The notes: generated from the letters alone by a model not told the origin. 64,000 nt of DNA from Arthrobacter pigmenti (GCF_011927905.1 NZ_JAATJL010000001.1:2666001-2730000); one strand, 5' to 3'. Shown: positions 8,908-17,597, counted from the stretch's first letter. Translations and numbers: made by a program.

Positions 8908-9096
8908 TTCTCTCCTCGATACGGGTGCTTCTTAAATAGCAGGACAACCGCTCATTGAAGAGCACTTATGCGCGATTGGCGGACGTCCTGCCTTCACAGT
9001 ATGCGGCATGCCTACCTGCACTAGGGTAACGGCTTGTCTGCGAAGCAGCCGCCACCAAGCGGCGCACTGTGGGTAAAACGACGACGCCGGGATGGG

Positions 9097-10701
9097 TCAG
9101 GACATGAGAGCAGGAACCAGGAAACCTTCCTCTACCAGGTTGCGGACGTCGCCCAGCAGATCGGCTCGGAAGCCGTCGTCGTTCCTCTCCAACAGGGCCG
9201 CGAGAGCCCCGATGATCTGCCCGGCGGTCAGGTCGCCGTCGCATGCTGATACGAAGCCGGCCAGCTCCGTAGTGAGGAGGTTGGTCCGCCGGAACCCTGC
9301 GCCCTGCCTGAGCAGAATTACGCCGGGGTGCTCTGCTCCCGGCCGCTGGTGGCGCTCTTCCGTGACGTCCTCAGCGACCAGGAGATGTTCGTCAGCGAGG
9401 TTGCCGATCTGTCCGAGCCAGTCATGGCGGGCAACCGCTGCGCCCACATGCGGCCCGATCGGCTGGTCAAGTTCGTAAGTGATCTCCTCTAAACGCCTCA
9501 GCGCGGCGGGCGAGCCCGCGTTCCGCAACCACACCATCCCGAAACCGATACTCCCGGCGTTCCGGGATTCGAAATCCGACAGGTATGCCCCGAAACGGTC
9601 CGCAAAGCGCGCGGGATCGCGGTTCTCCGCTGCGTCACGCAACCAGGTTTCGGCGTAGTGGGTGGGTGTGAGCTGTTCCCGCTGGACCACCCACGCATCG
9701 GTATGTTCCGGCAGCCAGCCTGCGATCCGGGCGTGCCACGCAGCGCCGTCGGGAATCTCCCAGTTCCCCAGGAGCTGAGCCGTACCGCCGGGAACCAGCA
9801 CCGACGGCAGCGTGCGAATCAGTGTAGAGACGATGTCATCCCCGGGAAGCCCGCCGTCGCGGTACGTGAACTGATCCTCCACAGCCTCTCCGGGAATTCG
9901 CGGCGTGATGACGAACGGCGGGTTGGACACCACCTGGTCGAACGTCTCCCCCGCGACCGGTTCGAGGAGGCTGCCTTGCCGCAGCGACACCCGCTCCTCG
10001 AGGTTCGCGGGATCAATATCAAGCGCCTTCGCGTTGAGCAACAGATTGAAGCGGGTCACCGCGAGCGCCCGCGCGGAGAGGTCCGTGGCGGTTACGTGGT
10101 CCGAGTGGGCGAGGAGGTGGTAGGTCTGGATCCCACAGCCGGTGCCGAGATCCAGGGCACGCTCGACAGGCGTGCGCGCCGCGAACCGGGCGAGCGTCAG
10201 GGAAGCCTGCCCGATTCCCAGCACGTGATCCGCACGCAGCACGCCGGGACGCAGGCGGGATCCCAGGTCCGAGGCCACCCAGAGGTCTCCCCCGGTGTCG
10301 GATGAGTACGGGCGAAGATCCACCGCCGCGCGGAGGTGCGTGCCGCCGTCGTCGTGCTCTTCCACCAGTCCCAGCGCCCGCAACCCCGCGGCGCCCGTCC
10401 CCGGAAAGGCGGTGTCCAGGGTTTGCCCGGGTAGGGCCTCGCCGAGCAGGAACAAGAGTACGACGACGGCGAGCTGCCCCGTGGCCTCGTCTTCCTCGGC
10501 GGCGTCTTCCCGAGCGGCGCGGGCGGCGAGTAGCGCGGGAACCGCCTGATCGCGGTCCAGCGCCGCGTACGCATCCGGGCCGATGAGCGTTGCCACGCCG
10601 TCGACCGTGTAGCTGGCGGCTCGAAGGTCGGCGGCGAGCCGGTTGAGCATGTCCTGGTCAGTGCTCTGCGGCGCGTCCGGCACGGAAGCGAAATTCATCA
10701 C
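9097..10701 (-). CDS. N5-glutamine/RNA-type SAM-dependent methyltransferase (HemK/RsmC-like core)
   Basis: This 534-residue protein has a Rossmann methyltransferase core in its middle: the SAM-binding loop DLGTGCG (184-190), the acidic TATDLS (about 204-209) and the catalytic-type NPPF motif (260-263) used by methyltransferases that modify planar amide or exocyclic amino groups. The N-terminal 150 residues and the C-terminal 200 residues are actinobacteria-specific flanks that I recognise only as accompanying this family; the target is unknown. Translation starts at GTG 10701 or ATG 10698. There is no ribosome site, but TAGACT (complement of 10709-10714) lies 7-8 bases upstream, so the transcript is probably leaderless. 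Confidence 0.85.
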   Translation of the reverse strand: MMNFASVPDAPQSTDQDMLNRLAADLRAASYTVDGVATLIGPDAYAALDRDQAVPALLAARAAREDAAEEDEATGQLAVVVLLFLLGEALPGQTLDTAFPGTGAAGLRALGLVEEHDDGGTHLRAAVDLRPYSSDTGGDLWVASDLGSRLRPGVLRADHVLGIGQASLTLARFAARTPVERALDLGTGCGIQTYHLLAHSDHVTATDLSARALAVTRFNLLLNAKALDIDPANLEERVSLRQGSLLEPVAGETFDQVVSNPPFVITPRIPGEAVEDQFTYRDGGLPGDDIVSTLIRTLPSVLVPGGTAQLLGNWEIPDGAAWHARIAGWLPEHTDAWVVQREQLTPTHYAETWLRDAAENRDPARFADRFGAYLSDFESRNAGSIGFGMVWLRNAGSPAALRRLEEITYELDQPIGPHVGAAVARHDWLGQIGNLADEHLLVAEDVTEERHQRPGAEHPGVILLRQGAGFRRTNLLTTELAGFVSACDGDLTAGQIIGALAALLERNDDGFRADLLGDVRNLVEEGFLVPALMS

Positions 10702-10727
10702 GGTGGCAAGTCTATTTTGCTTACGCA

Positions 10728-11222
10728 GTGCGCTTTACTGGAGGGATGGGGAAATTATTGCGTTGCACGGTGGCCGCATTTGTGGGACTTGGTGCGGTGG
10801 CCGGAGTGAGTGCGTGTACTTCGTCGGAACCGGATCCCGTACCGGTAGATCTGGACGCAACGGACCTTATCTCCTGGACGGATTCGGTCCTGGGTGAACG
10901 CGACGGCATGTCGCTTTCGAGCAGACACGAGGGCCCCGGCCAGAGCGGCGGATCGTTCTACGACGCCGCAGCCGGTTGGTACGCCGTTGAAATGGTGTGT
11001 GTCGGCGGCAACGGCATGACCCTGCACATCGAAGCGGACGGCGAGCCCGTCGGAAACGGCTCCACCGACTGCAACAGCTTCAGCGTCACGGCCTATATCG
11101 AGCTTCTGGAACCGGCCAACCGGGTCGACCTGGAAGTAACCAACTCGGGCGAGCAGATGCTCTGGGCAGTGCAACTTACACCCGGACCGCCTCCCAGCGT
11201 GCCTCCGGAGGCAAGCGGGTAG
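10728..11222 (+). CDS. Predicted small lipoprotein of unknown function
   Basis: The protein is about 164 residues if read from GTG 10728, or 158 from ATG 10746; the latter gives the more typical lipoprotein signal MGKLLRCTVAAFVGLG followed by the lipobox GVSAC, so the mature protein would be anchored through that Cys. The rest is predicted extracellular, with a beta-rich look (YAVEMVCVGGNGMTLHIEADG), two more cysteines that could pair, and a proline-rich end PGPPPSVPPEASG. No enzymatic motif is visible. The start is not settled, because GGAGGG at 10740-10745 is too close to ATG 10746. It diverges from the methyltransferase gene by 26 bases. Confidence 0.7.
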   Translation: MRFTGGMGKLLRCTVAAFVGLGAVAGVSACTSSEPDPVPVDLDATDLISWTDSVLGERDGMSLSSRHEGPGQSGGSFYDAAAGWYAVEMVCVGGNGMTLHIEADGEPVGNGSTDCNSFSVTAYIELLEPANRVDLEVTNSGEQMLWAVQLTPGPPPSVPPEASG

Positions 11223-11230
11223 CGAACCTG

Positions 11231-11258
11231 TTGCCCGGCCCATACGTCCATGTATCAT
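11231..11258 (+). promoter_or_regulatory. Promoter for the srmL leader transcript
   Basis: A -35 like TTGCCC (11231-11236) and a -10 TATCAT (11253-11258) are separated by 16 bases. Seven bases after the -10 box is the A of the leader-peptide ATG (11265), so the RNA should begin at or next to the start codon, a leaderless arrangement. The match to vegetative sigma-factor consensus is good for a GC-rich genome; the start point itself is inferred. Confidence 0.6.
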
Positions 11259-11264
11259 CGGGTC

Positions 11265-11336
11265 ATGCTTGTTGCTCAGCGATTTATCAGCCCCCGGCCG
11301 CTTGTCGGCCGTGAGGGCCTCACGCTGCGCACCTGA
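11265..11336 (+). CDS. Putative leader peptide (23 aa) upstream of srmL
   Basis: A 23-codon reading frame, MLVAQRFISPRPLVGREGL then TLRT, begins exactly where transcription should start and ends 76 bases before the ligase start. Codons 9-13 form the 5' arm of a perfect terminator stem (11291-11301), so ribosome position on this frame would control terminator folding. The peptide has one Phe, several Leu, Arg and Pro, and no homopolymer run, so the sensed amino acid or charged tRNA is not evident. It is too short to be judged as a functional protein. I infer a role in transcription attenuation from position, leaderless start and overlap with the stem. Confidence 0.6.
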   Translation: MLVAQRFISPRPLVGREGLTLRT

Positions 11337-11380
11337 TTCCAGCTAAGTCCACACGGTGTTCGCGGCCGGGGGTTTTCTTC
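11291..11380 (+). terminator. Conditional intrinsic terminator (attenuator) before srmL
   Basis: CCCCCGGCCGC (11291-11301) pairs perfectly over 11 bases with GCGGCCGGGGG (11362-11372), followed at once by TTTTCTTC. The long 60-base loop contains the end of the leader frame. A competing hairpin, CGGCC (11295-11299) with GGCCG (11307-11311), could occupy the 5' arm and act as antiterminator. The terminator lies between promoter and structural gene, so it must be read through for expression. Confidence 0.65.
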
Positions 11381-11412
11381 GAAACCCTCCGGACACCAGC
11401 CAAGGACCAGCC

Positions 11413-12525
11413 ATGTACCTCAGCATTCCCCAACTCACCTCTGCCCTCTCCCTTCGTGACCTGAGCGACCCCGCCCAAGGCGAACATGCGATGCAGACCC
11501 TGCTTACAGACGTCGTCAATGCTCTGACGGGAACGTGGACCATACCTGCGACCGTCCACCGGACCACTCCGCTCGTGGCAACGGCCGACAACTACGACCG
11601 ACTCGGCTACGCGCCCGACGACGTCACCCGCGACGCGCGCTACTCCCGCCACGCGAGCCCCACCGTGATGCTGCGGAGCCACACCTCCGCCGGCATACCC
11701 GCAGTGCTGGACTCGCTCGCCTCTGTGCAGGACGCTTATGACCAGCTCCATGTCCTGCCCGGGCTGGTGTACCGGCGGGACGCAGTGGATCGAACCCATG
11801 TGGGTGCTCCGCACCAGGTGGATCTGTGGCGGATCAAAGCCCGCGGGCTGCTGACTGATGGCGACCTGCATAACCTGGCCGGCGCCGTCGTCGAGGCTGT
11901 GCTTCCCGGCGCCCGCTGGCGGGCGGTTCCAGCGAACCACTCCTATACCTCGCACGGGATGCAGATCGACGTCGAAACTCCTGCCGGGTGGTTGGAGCTC
12001 GCCGAATGCGGGCTGGTGGGAGCCAGGATTCTGCGCGGATCGGGGCTGGACGCCCGGCGCTGGAGCGGCCTCGCGCTCGGAATGGGCCTTGACCGGGCGC
12101 TCATGCTGCGCAAGGGAATCGACGACATCCGGTTGCTGCGCTCGCCGGATCCACGTATTGCCTCCCAGATGCTCGACCTCGAGCCCTGGCGTCCTGTCTC
12201 CTTGATGCCCGCCGTGCGCCGCGACCTGTCCATCCTGTGTGGCCCCGACGCGGACGAGGAGACGCTCGGGGACGTGGCCCGGGAAGCGCTGGGAGGCGAC
12301 GCCGAGGTGCTGGAGTCCCTGGTGATCCGCACCCGCACGCCGGTCGAGCAACTGCCGTCGGCCGCTTATCTACGCCTGCAGGCCCAGCAGGGGCAGGAGA
12401 ACCTGCTGGTGCGCCTGACCCTGCAGGCGCTGGACCGTACGCTCACCGATGCCGAGGCGAATGCGCTGAGGGACCACGTCTACGTGGCGTTGCACGAGGG
12501 TCCGGTGCTGGAGCTGACCGGTTGA
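11413..12525 (+). CDS. srmL: PheRS-related ligase (PheS-like core fused to FDX-ACB domain; SrmL type)
   Basis: The 370-residue protein is a class II synthetase with the single-chain layout of mitochondrial PheRS: a PheS-like catalytic core followed by a ferredoxin-fold anticodon-binding domain. Visible core motifs are MLRSHTSAG (94-102), motif 2 YRRDAVDRTHVGAPHQVD (about 119-136) and motif 3 GLALGMGLDRALMLRKGIDD (about 219-238). The C-terminal part from PAVRRDLSIL resembles the PheT C-terminus (TLTDAEANALRDHV). The Phe-pocket segment of true PheRS (FPFT.PS.E) is replaced by VPANHSYTSHG, so phenylalanine is probably not the substrate; I recall this group named PheS-related mystery ligase. The ATG at 11413 follows AAGGA. 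Expression is probably controlled by the leader peptide and terminator upstream. Confidence 0.85.
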   Translation: MYLSIPQLTSALSLRDLSDPAQGEHAMQTLLTDVVNALTGTWTIPATVHRTTPLVATADNYDRLGYAPDDVTRDARYSRHASPTVMLRSHTSAGIPAVLDSLASVQDAYDQLHVLPGLVYRRDAVDRTHVGAPHQVDLWRIKARGLLTDGDLHNLAGAVVEAVLPGARWRAVPANHSYTSHGMQIDVETPAGWLELAECGLVGARILRGSGLDARRWSGLALGMGLDRALMLRKGIDDIRLLRSPDPRIASQMLDLEPWRPVSLMPAVRRDLSILCGPDADEETLGDVAREALGGDAEVLESLVIRTRTPVEQLPSAAYLRLQAQQGQENLLVRLTLQALDRTLTDAEANALRDHVYVALHEGPVLELTG

Positions 12526-12551
12526 CGCGCAGGCGAGTTATGCCGTGGCTG

Positions 12552-13463
12552 TCACACCGCTCCCACGGAACTGGCGTCCGACTCGTCCGCTTCGCACCCC
12601 TGCGGACAGCGCAGGGTGGACGGGTCGGCGGCACACTCCGCGCAGTAAAGGGTGAGGTTACGGCAGCTCTGGTTCGAGCAGTTCTCGAACTTGTTGGTGG
12701 GCGCCTTACAGCGGACGCATTTACCGATCGTCCTGGCGTCCTTGCTGAATTCCACGTGCATGCGCTTGTCGAAGACGTACAGCGATCCCTCCCACAGCCC
12801 GGCATCGCCGTAGGTTTCGCCGTAACGGACTATCCCGCCCTGCAGCTGGTAAACCTCGTTGAAACCGCGGTTGACCATGAGGCTTGAAAGGACTTCACAC
12901 CGGATTCCCCCGGTGCAGTAGGTGACCACGGGCTTGTCCTTGAGGTGGTCATACTTGCCGGAGTCGAGCTCACTCACGAAATCGTGGGTGGTGCTCACAT
13001 CCGGCACAATGGCATTCCGGAACCGGCCGATCTGCGCTTCGAGGGCGTTGCGTCCGTCGAAGAAGACGACGTCGTCGCCGCGTTCGCCGACCAGGTCATG
13101 AAGTTGCTCGGGCCGGAGGTGCTTACCACCCCCGACTACGCCATTCTCATCCACCTTCAGCTCACCGGGCGCACCGAAGGACACGATCTCCTCGCGAACC
13201 TTGATGCTGAGCCTTGGGAAGTCCTCTGCGCCGCCCCCAGACCACTTCACATCCAGCTTCCTGAACGCCGGATACTCGCGGGTGGTCTTCACGTACTGCT
13301 TTACGGCATTGAGCTCACCGCCCACGGTGCCGTTGATGCCGTCCTTCGAGATGAGGATGCGGCCGCGCAGTCCAAGCTTCTCGCACAGGGCACGCTGCCA
13401 CAGCCGGATCGCTTCGGGATCAGGTAACGGAGTGAACGCGTAATAGAGCACGATGCGGTTCAT
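12552..13463 (-). CDS. trhO: tRNA uridine(34) hydroxylase / rhodanese-family TrhO
   Basis: This 303-residue protein belongs to the TrhO (YceA, UPF0176) family, which forms 5-hydroxyuridine at tRNA position 34 in an oxygen-dependent way. It has the N-terminal alpha/beta domain ([14 protein letters not shown]...[16 protein letters not shown]), a central rhodanese domain with the active-site loop YCTGGIRCE, and a C-terminal cysteine-rich tail ([14 protein letters not shown] and later [17 protein letters not shown]) that probably binds zinc. I start at ATG 13463 ([10 protein letters not shown]), where family similarity begins, rather than at an upstream in-frame codon. It converges on srmL with a 26-base gap and diverges from the GNAT gene. 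Confidence 0.92.
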   Translation of the reverse strand: MNRIVLYYAFTPLPDPEAIRLWQRALCEKLGLRGRILISKDGINGTVGGELNAVKQYVKTTREYPAFRKLDVKWSGGGAEDFPRLSIKVREEIVSFGAPGELKVDENGVVGGGKHLRPEQLHDLVGERGDDVVFFDGRNALEAQIGRFRNAIVPDVSTTHDFVSELDSGKYDHLKDKPVVTYCTGGIRCEVLSSLMVNRGFNEVYQLQGGIVRYGETYGDAGLWEGSLYVFDKRMHVEFSKDARTIGKCVRCKAPTNKFENCSNQSCRNLTLYCAECAADPSTLRCPQGCEADESDASSVGAV

Positions 13464-13566
13464 TGACACGCATTCAAGGGTACCGGGGTACCGGCGCCAG
13501 GTCTCAATACTGCAACCTCGCTCCCGGGCTATGTTCAAGCGGACGTCCCGCCACTATCGTTCAGTC

Positions 13567-14217
13567 ATGGTTGCATCTCTCTCCGAAGACCTCGTCCGCA
13601 CCTGGATTGCGGGATGGGCTGCATGCCGCGGGTACACCCCTGTTGACCACGGCCGTTGGATGTCCGTACTGCTCGCTGACCAGCAGAACCATCTCGAAGA
13701 CATCATCTACGAACCCACCATCGGAGAGTTTCTGGCGCTGGCCCAGGAAACCCGGACAGACCACTACCGGGTGCTGACCGTAGTGACCAACCGGATGCAG
13801 GACCTGATAGACGCCGCAGCGCCCCTTGGAATGCGGGTCTCCGACCGCGAACAGGCGCTGATGTGCGTCGACATGGAGGGCCAGGACGTCGAGGATCCGC
13901 TGCCTCCGGACGAAGAGTTCAAGCTTGAGCACCTCCGAGAGGAAACCTGCCGGCGAGTGCGTGTGCTGGTCGATGGCGAAGAGGCAGCCCGCGGTTCCGT
14001 TGCCAAGCACGGCGAGTTCGCCGTCTATGACCGGATCGTCACGGCGGAGCGGTTCCGGCGCCGCGGGCTCGGGAGTTTCGTGATGCGCGCGCTTACAGCT
14101 GCGATCCTGGAGGACGACGTCGACACCGGACTCCTCATGGCATCCTCCGACGGCCGGCACCTCTACCAATACCTCGGCTGGACCCATCTTGCCGACGTCT
14201 TCGTGATCCGTCGCTGA
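13567..14217 (+). CDS. GNAT-family N-acetyltransferase
   Basis: The 216-residue protein carries a C-terminal GNAT domain: strand FAVYDRIVTAERFRRRGLGSFVMRAL contains the acetyl-CoA pyrophosphate-binding R-R-G-L-G loop, and GRHLYQYLGW is the usual final motif. The N-terminal half (about 1-110) is family-specific with no recognised fold, so the acceptor substrate is unknown. No ribosome site precedes ATG 13567, but TATCGT (13555-13560) lies 7 bases upstream, so the message is probably leaderless. It is followed after 46 bases by the helicase gene on the same strand. Confidence 0.85.
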   Translation: MVASLSEDLVRTWIAGWAACRGYTPVDHGRWMSVLLADQQNHLEDIIYEPTIGEFLALAQETRTDHYRVLTVVTNRMQDLIDAAAPLGMRVSDREQALMCVDMEGQDVEDPLPPDEEFKLEHLREETCRRVRVLVDGEEAARGSVAKHGEFAVYDRIVTAERFRRRGLGSFVMRALTAAILEDDVDTGLLMASSDGRHLYQYLGWTHLADVFVIRR

Positions 14218-14263
14218 CGGGCTTTCACCCGGCCGATTTGGGGGCAAGTGACAAGATGGCTAG

Positions 14264-16618
14264 GTGCCTGCCCATGATTCCCTGATTCCGCTGCTCGGCG
14301 GCGTGGATCCTGAGCAGTTGGTCCATGTGCGCGAGCTGCCTGCGCGGGATGCTGTTCACAGTCCGTGGCCGGACTGGGTACACCCGGACGTTGTAGCGGC
14401 ATACCAGGGGTTGGGAATCGCCGAACCGTGGAAGCACCAGGTTGAAGCGGCCGATGCCGCGCACAGCGGCTCAAATGTGGTGGTGGCGACCGGGACGGCA
14501 TCCGGTAAGTCGCTCAGTTATCAGCTTCCGGTGCTCGACGAGATTCATCGCGCGGGCCTTTCGGGGCAGGTTTCGCTTGAGCCGACCGGCGCCGTCGCAC
14601 TGTATCTTTCCCCCACTAAGGCGCTCGCGGCCGACCAGCTTTCGGCCATCAATGCCCTGGGTCTGCCTACGGTCCGTGCCGACACGTACGACGGCGACAC
14701 CGACTCCGGTGCCCGGCGCTGGATCCGGGACCACGCCAATCTGGTGCTCGCCAACCCTGACATGCTGCACTACGGCATCCTCCCCAACCACGCCTGGTGG
14801 GCCCGGTTCTTCCGGCGGCTGGCCTATGTGATCGTGGACGAGGCACACAGCTACCGCGGCGTCTTCGGATCCCACGTTGCCAACCTGTTGCGGAGGCTGC
14901 GCCGCGTGTGCGCATCCTACGGCGCGGATCCGGTGTTCATCGGCGCGTCAGCAACCTCAGCAGCGCCCGCACAATCGTTTGGGAAGCTGATTGGGGCACC
15001 GGTCACCGCTTTCACCGAGGACACTTCGCCGCATGGATCCACCACGGTGGCTTTCTGGGAACCGCAGCTCACGGACCTGCGAGGCGAGAACGGTGCCCGG
15101 CAGCGGCGGACCGTCATCGCCGAAACCTCGGATCTGCTGACCAACCTCGTGTCCGCACAGGTCCGGACGATCGCATTCATCAAGTCGCGTCGTGGAGCGG
15201 AAAGTATCGCCGCGAACACCAAGCGTCTGCTGAGCGAGGTTGATCCGGGCCTGCCTTCGCGTGTTGCGGCCTACCGCTCGGGCTATCTGCCTGAGGAGCG
15301 CCGTGAGCTTGAATCGGCGTTGCGCTCGGGCCGGCTGCTGGGTGTCGCAAGCACCTCCGCACTGGAACTCGGTATTGACATCTCCGGACTCGACGCAGTG
15401 CTCGTGGCAGGGTGGCCTGGGACCCGTGCGTCGTTGCTTCAGCAGATCGGGCGTGCCGGGCGGTCCGGGCAGGACGCGCTTGCTGCTTTCGTTGCCAGCG
15501 ATGACCCGCTTGACACCTACCTGGTGCACCATCCGGAGGCGGTGTTCGACGTCGGTGTGGAGGCGACGGTGTTCGATCCTTCCAACCCCTACGTGCTCGG
15601 TCCGCATCTGTGCGCAGCGGCGGCCGAACTACCGTTGACGGTCGACGATCTACCCATGTTCGGCGAAACCGCGAGGGAGCTGTGCGACCAGCTTGTTGAC
15701 CAGGGTCTGCTGCGAAACAGGCCCGCCGGATGGTTCTGGACCCACCCGCAGAGTGCGGCGGGCATGGTGAACCTGCGGGCGGACGGCGGCGGTCCGATCA
15801 ACATCATCGAAAGCGAAACCGGCACCGTCCTTGGCACCATGGATTCGCCGCAGAGCCACTATCAAGCCCACACGGGCGCGGTGTACGTTCACCAGGGACA
15901 AAGCTATGTGGTGGACGAACTGAACGAGCAGGACCACTGCGCCATGGTGACGCGGTCCAATCCGGACTACTACACGCAGGCTCGTGACGTTACCCAGATT
16001 GAGGTAATCGCAGAGCACCGGAACGAGCCCTGGGGGCCGATCGGTGTCTGCTTCGGGGAAGTGAAAGTCACCACCCAGGTGGTTTCGTTCCAGCGGAAGG
16101 CTTTCGTATCCAACGAGATCCTCGGCGAGGAACCGCTGGATCTCGGGGCCCGGGACCTGTTCACCAAGAGCGTCTGGTTCGAGTGCGACAACCAACTGCT
16201 TGAACGCGCGGGACTGACAACGACAGATCTTCCTGGTGCCCTGCACGCTGCCGAACATGCGGCCATCGGGCTCCTTCCCCTGGTGGCTTCGAGTGACCGC
16301 TGGGATATTGGCGGCGTTTCGACCGCTTTACATGCTGATACTGGTCTGCCCACGATCTTTGTGTACGACGGACATCCGGGTGGTGCCGGCTTCGCCGAAC
16401 GGGGCTTCGAGGCGGCGAAGACCTGGCTGAGCGCGACTGCCGATGCGATCCGGTCCTGCGAATGCCCTGCCGGCTGCCCGTCCTGCGTGCAGTCACCGAA
16501 GTGCGGCAACCGGAACAACCCGCTGAGCAAGAGTGGCGCCTTGACCCTACTGCAGGTGTTGCTGGCGCAGGCTCCGAACGGTGAACCTGCGCCAACCAGC
16601 ACCGATGCGCGTACGTGA
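14264..16618 (+). CDS. MrfA-like DEAH-box helicase with DUF1998 cysteine cluster
   Basis: The 784-residue protein is a superfamily 2 helicase of the YprA/MrfA group, corresponding to M. tuberculosis Rv3649. Motifs run in order: Q-like WKHQ, Walker A ATGTASGKS (about 75-83), motif II VDEAHSY, motif III GASATSA, motif IV AFIKSRRGAE, and motif VI QQIGRAGRSGQ. The C-terminal DUF1998 domain ends in a four-cysteine metal site, CECPAGCPSC then C after PK. Bacillus MrfA uses the same cysteines in a repair pathway for mitomycin-type DNA lesions, so DNA repair is the likely role. Translation starts at GTG 14264. The neighbouring minus-strand tad genes occupy the same relative place as in mycobacteria. 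Confidence 0.93.
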   Translation: MPAHDSLIPLLGGVDPEQLVHVRELPARDAVHSPWPDWVHPDVVAAYQGLGIAEPWKHQVEAADAAHSGSNVVVATGTASGKSLSYQLPVLDEIHRAGLSGQVSLEPTGAVALYLSPTKALAADQLSAINALGLPTVRADTYDGDTDSGARRWIRDHANLVLANPDMLHYGILPNHAWWARFFRRLAYVIVDEAHSYRGVFGSHVANLLRRLRRVCASYGADPVFIGASATSAAPAQSFGKLIGAPVTAFTEDTSPHGSTTVAFWEPQLTDLRGENGARQRRTVIAETSDLLTNLVSAQVRTIAFIKSRRGAESIAANTKRLLSEVDPGLPSRVAAYRSGYLPEERRELESALRSGRLLGVASTSALELGIDISGLDAVLVAGWPGTRASLLQQIGRAGRSGQDALAAFVASDDPLDTYLVHHPEAVFDVGVEATVFDPSNPYVLGPHLCAAAAELPLTVDDLPMFGETARELCDQLVDQGLLRNRPAGWFWTHPQSAAGMVNLRADGGGPINIIESETGTVLGTMDSPQSHYQAHTGAVYVHQGQSYVVDELNEQDHCAMVTRSNPDYYTQARDVTQIEVIAEHRNEPWGPIGVCFGEVKVTTQVVSFQRKAFVSNEILGEEPLDLGARDLFTKSVWFECDNQLLERAGLTTTDLPGALHAAEHAAIGLLPLVASSDRWDIGGVSTALHADTGLPTIFVYDGHPGGAGFAERGFEAAKTWLSATADAIRSCECPAGCPSCVQSPKCGNRNNPLSKSGALTLLQVLLAQAPNGEPAPTSTDART

Positions 16619-16686
16619 TAGCTCCTTTCGGTTGATTTGTTTCCTGCAGCCGACCGGAATCTCCGGCTGCGATTCACCGGCTACTG

Positions 16687-17217
16687 TCAGCGGCTGGTCG
16701 GTTCCGGTGGCGGGCCGGCTCTCGCCCGGCCTTCCGCTGAAGGCAGTATCGGAGCTGACTCCACCGCTGTGGCGACCTCAACTATGTGTTCAGCTTCACC
16801 CTGAAGTACGCAGGCAGTGAGCCGCGCACCGTGTCGGCCTGCAACCTCCGCAGCAACCTCGCAGGGGACCCCGCTCCGGAGGCCTCTTGCGGTGTCAGCG
16901 GCGGCAAGCGCGGACAGGTCCGCCGCGGTGGCAGCCCGGGATGCGGCCACGGATGCCTGCGCAAACAGGATCACGATTGCGAGGAGCAGCAGCGCGCTCA
17001 TTCCCACAGCGGCCATGAGTACGGTGCCCGCGCCCGCCTCTGATTCTGCCTCTGCTTCTGCTTCTGCCTCTGCCTCTGCCTCGAGGGTTCTGGTCCTCCT
17101 ACCCAGTGCCGCTCCCTTCCCGGTTGCCACCGATGTGCCGGTTGTCCTGTACCTGCCCGCAATTTCCGCCGTACCCTTACCTGTTGGCCGATGCTGAAAA
17201 GACCTGGTGTCTTTCAC
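16687..17217 (-). CDS. TadE-like pseudopilin, helicase-neighbourhood type (Rv3654c-like)
   Basis: The 176-residue protein has one N-terminal-type membrane segment (TVLMAAVGMSALLLLAIVIL, about 65-84) preceded by a Gly/Ala turn, and an extracellular part with two cysteines that could form a disulfide. This is the layout of minor TadE/TadG-like pseudopilins that neighbour the Rv3649-type helicase. The segment before the membrane helix is an unusual Glu-Ala dipeptide run encoded by a hexanucleotide repeat (17039-17080). The start overlaps the tadE stop by 4 bases, so it is the last gene of the pilin operon. It converges with the helicase gene. The true start may lie further in, since the first 45 residues are low-complexity and basic. 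Confidence 0.75.
   Translation of the reverse strand: MKDTRSFQHRPTGKGTAEIAGRYRTTGTSVATGKGAALGRRTRTLEAEAEAEAEAEAESEAGAGTVLMAAVGMSALLLLAIVILFAQASVAASRAATAADLSALAAADTARGLRSGVPCEVAAEVAGRHGARLTACVLQGEAEHIVEVATAVESAPILPSAEGRARAGPPPEPTSR
17039..17080. repeat. Hexanucleotide tandem repeat (TCTGCY) inside TadE-like gene
   Basis: Read on the plus strand this is TCTGAT followed by six units of TCTGCC or TCTGCT. On the coding strand it gives alternating Glu-Ala. Because the unit is 6 bases, gain or loss changes length by two residues without shifting frame. Confidence 0.9.
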
Positions 17218-17591
17218 GGGGCCTCCGGAGTGGCATAGGCGCGGGCCGAGAGGTCCAGCTCGAAGAGGTTCAGGACAGGGGCATCCACCGTGGTTGACAC
17301 CACAACCGACGAGAAAGAGCCGCTTGACTCGACTGCCAGTTGGGTGCCGTCCCCCGCAATGCGTCGGATAGTAGCGTCCACCACTTCTGGAGACTCTCCG
17401 CGCATGATCTCGCGTGCGCCGGCCCTCGCAGCCTCCTCGATCCGGAGCTGAGTCAGTCCCACCGACGCAGCTGCCAGCACGACAGCTATCAGTGCAACCA
17501 CCGCAGGCAGCGCCACCGCTACTTCCGCCGTAACCGCTCCGGCATCGCCGGTTCGCGGTACACGCCTGCCGCCGAAGCCGCTCCGAACCAT
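17214..17591 (-). CDS. tadE: TadE-family pilus assembly protein
   Basis: The 125-residue protein has the TadE N-terminal pattern: a short basic leader (MVRSGFGGRRVPRTGDAG) then AVTAEVAVALPAVVALIAVVL, a single hydrophobic helix with Glu near its start, followed by LTQLRIEEAARAGAREIMRG and a small exported domain. TadE pseudopilins are processed by a prepilin peptidase and are needed for Flp pilus assembly. It lies 6 bases after the pilin gene and overlaps the next TadE-like gene by 4 bases, so the three form one operon. It corresponds to M. tuberculosis Rv3655c. Confidence 0.88.
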   Translation of the reverse strand: MVRSGFGGRRVPRTGDAGAVTAEVAVALPAVVALIAVVLAAASVGLTQLRIEEAARAGAREIMRGESPEVVDATIRRIAGDGTQLAVESSGSFSSVVVSTTVDAPVLNLFELDLSARAYATPEAP

Positions 17592-17597
17592 CTCTCC

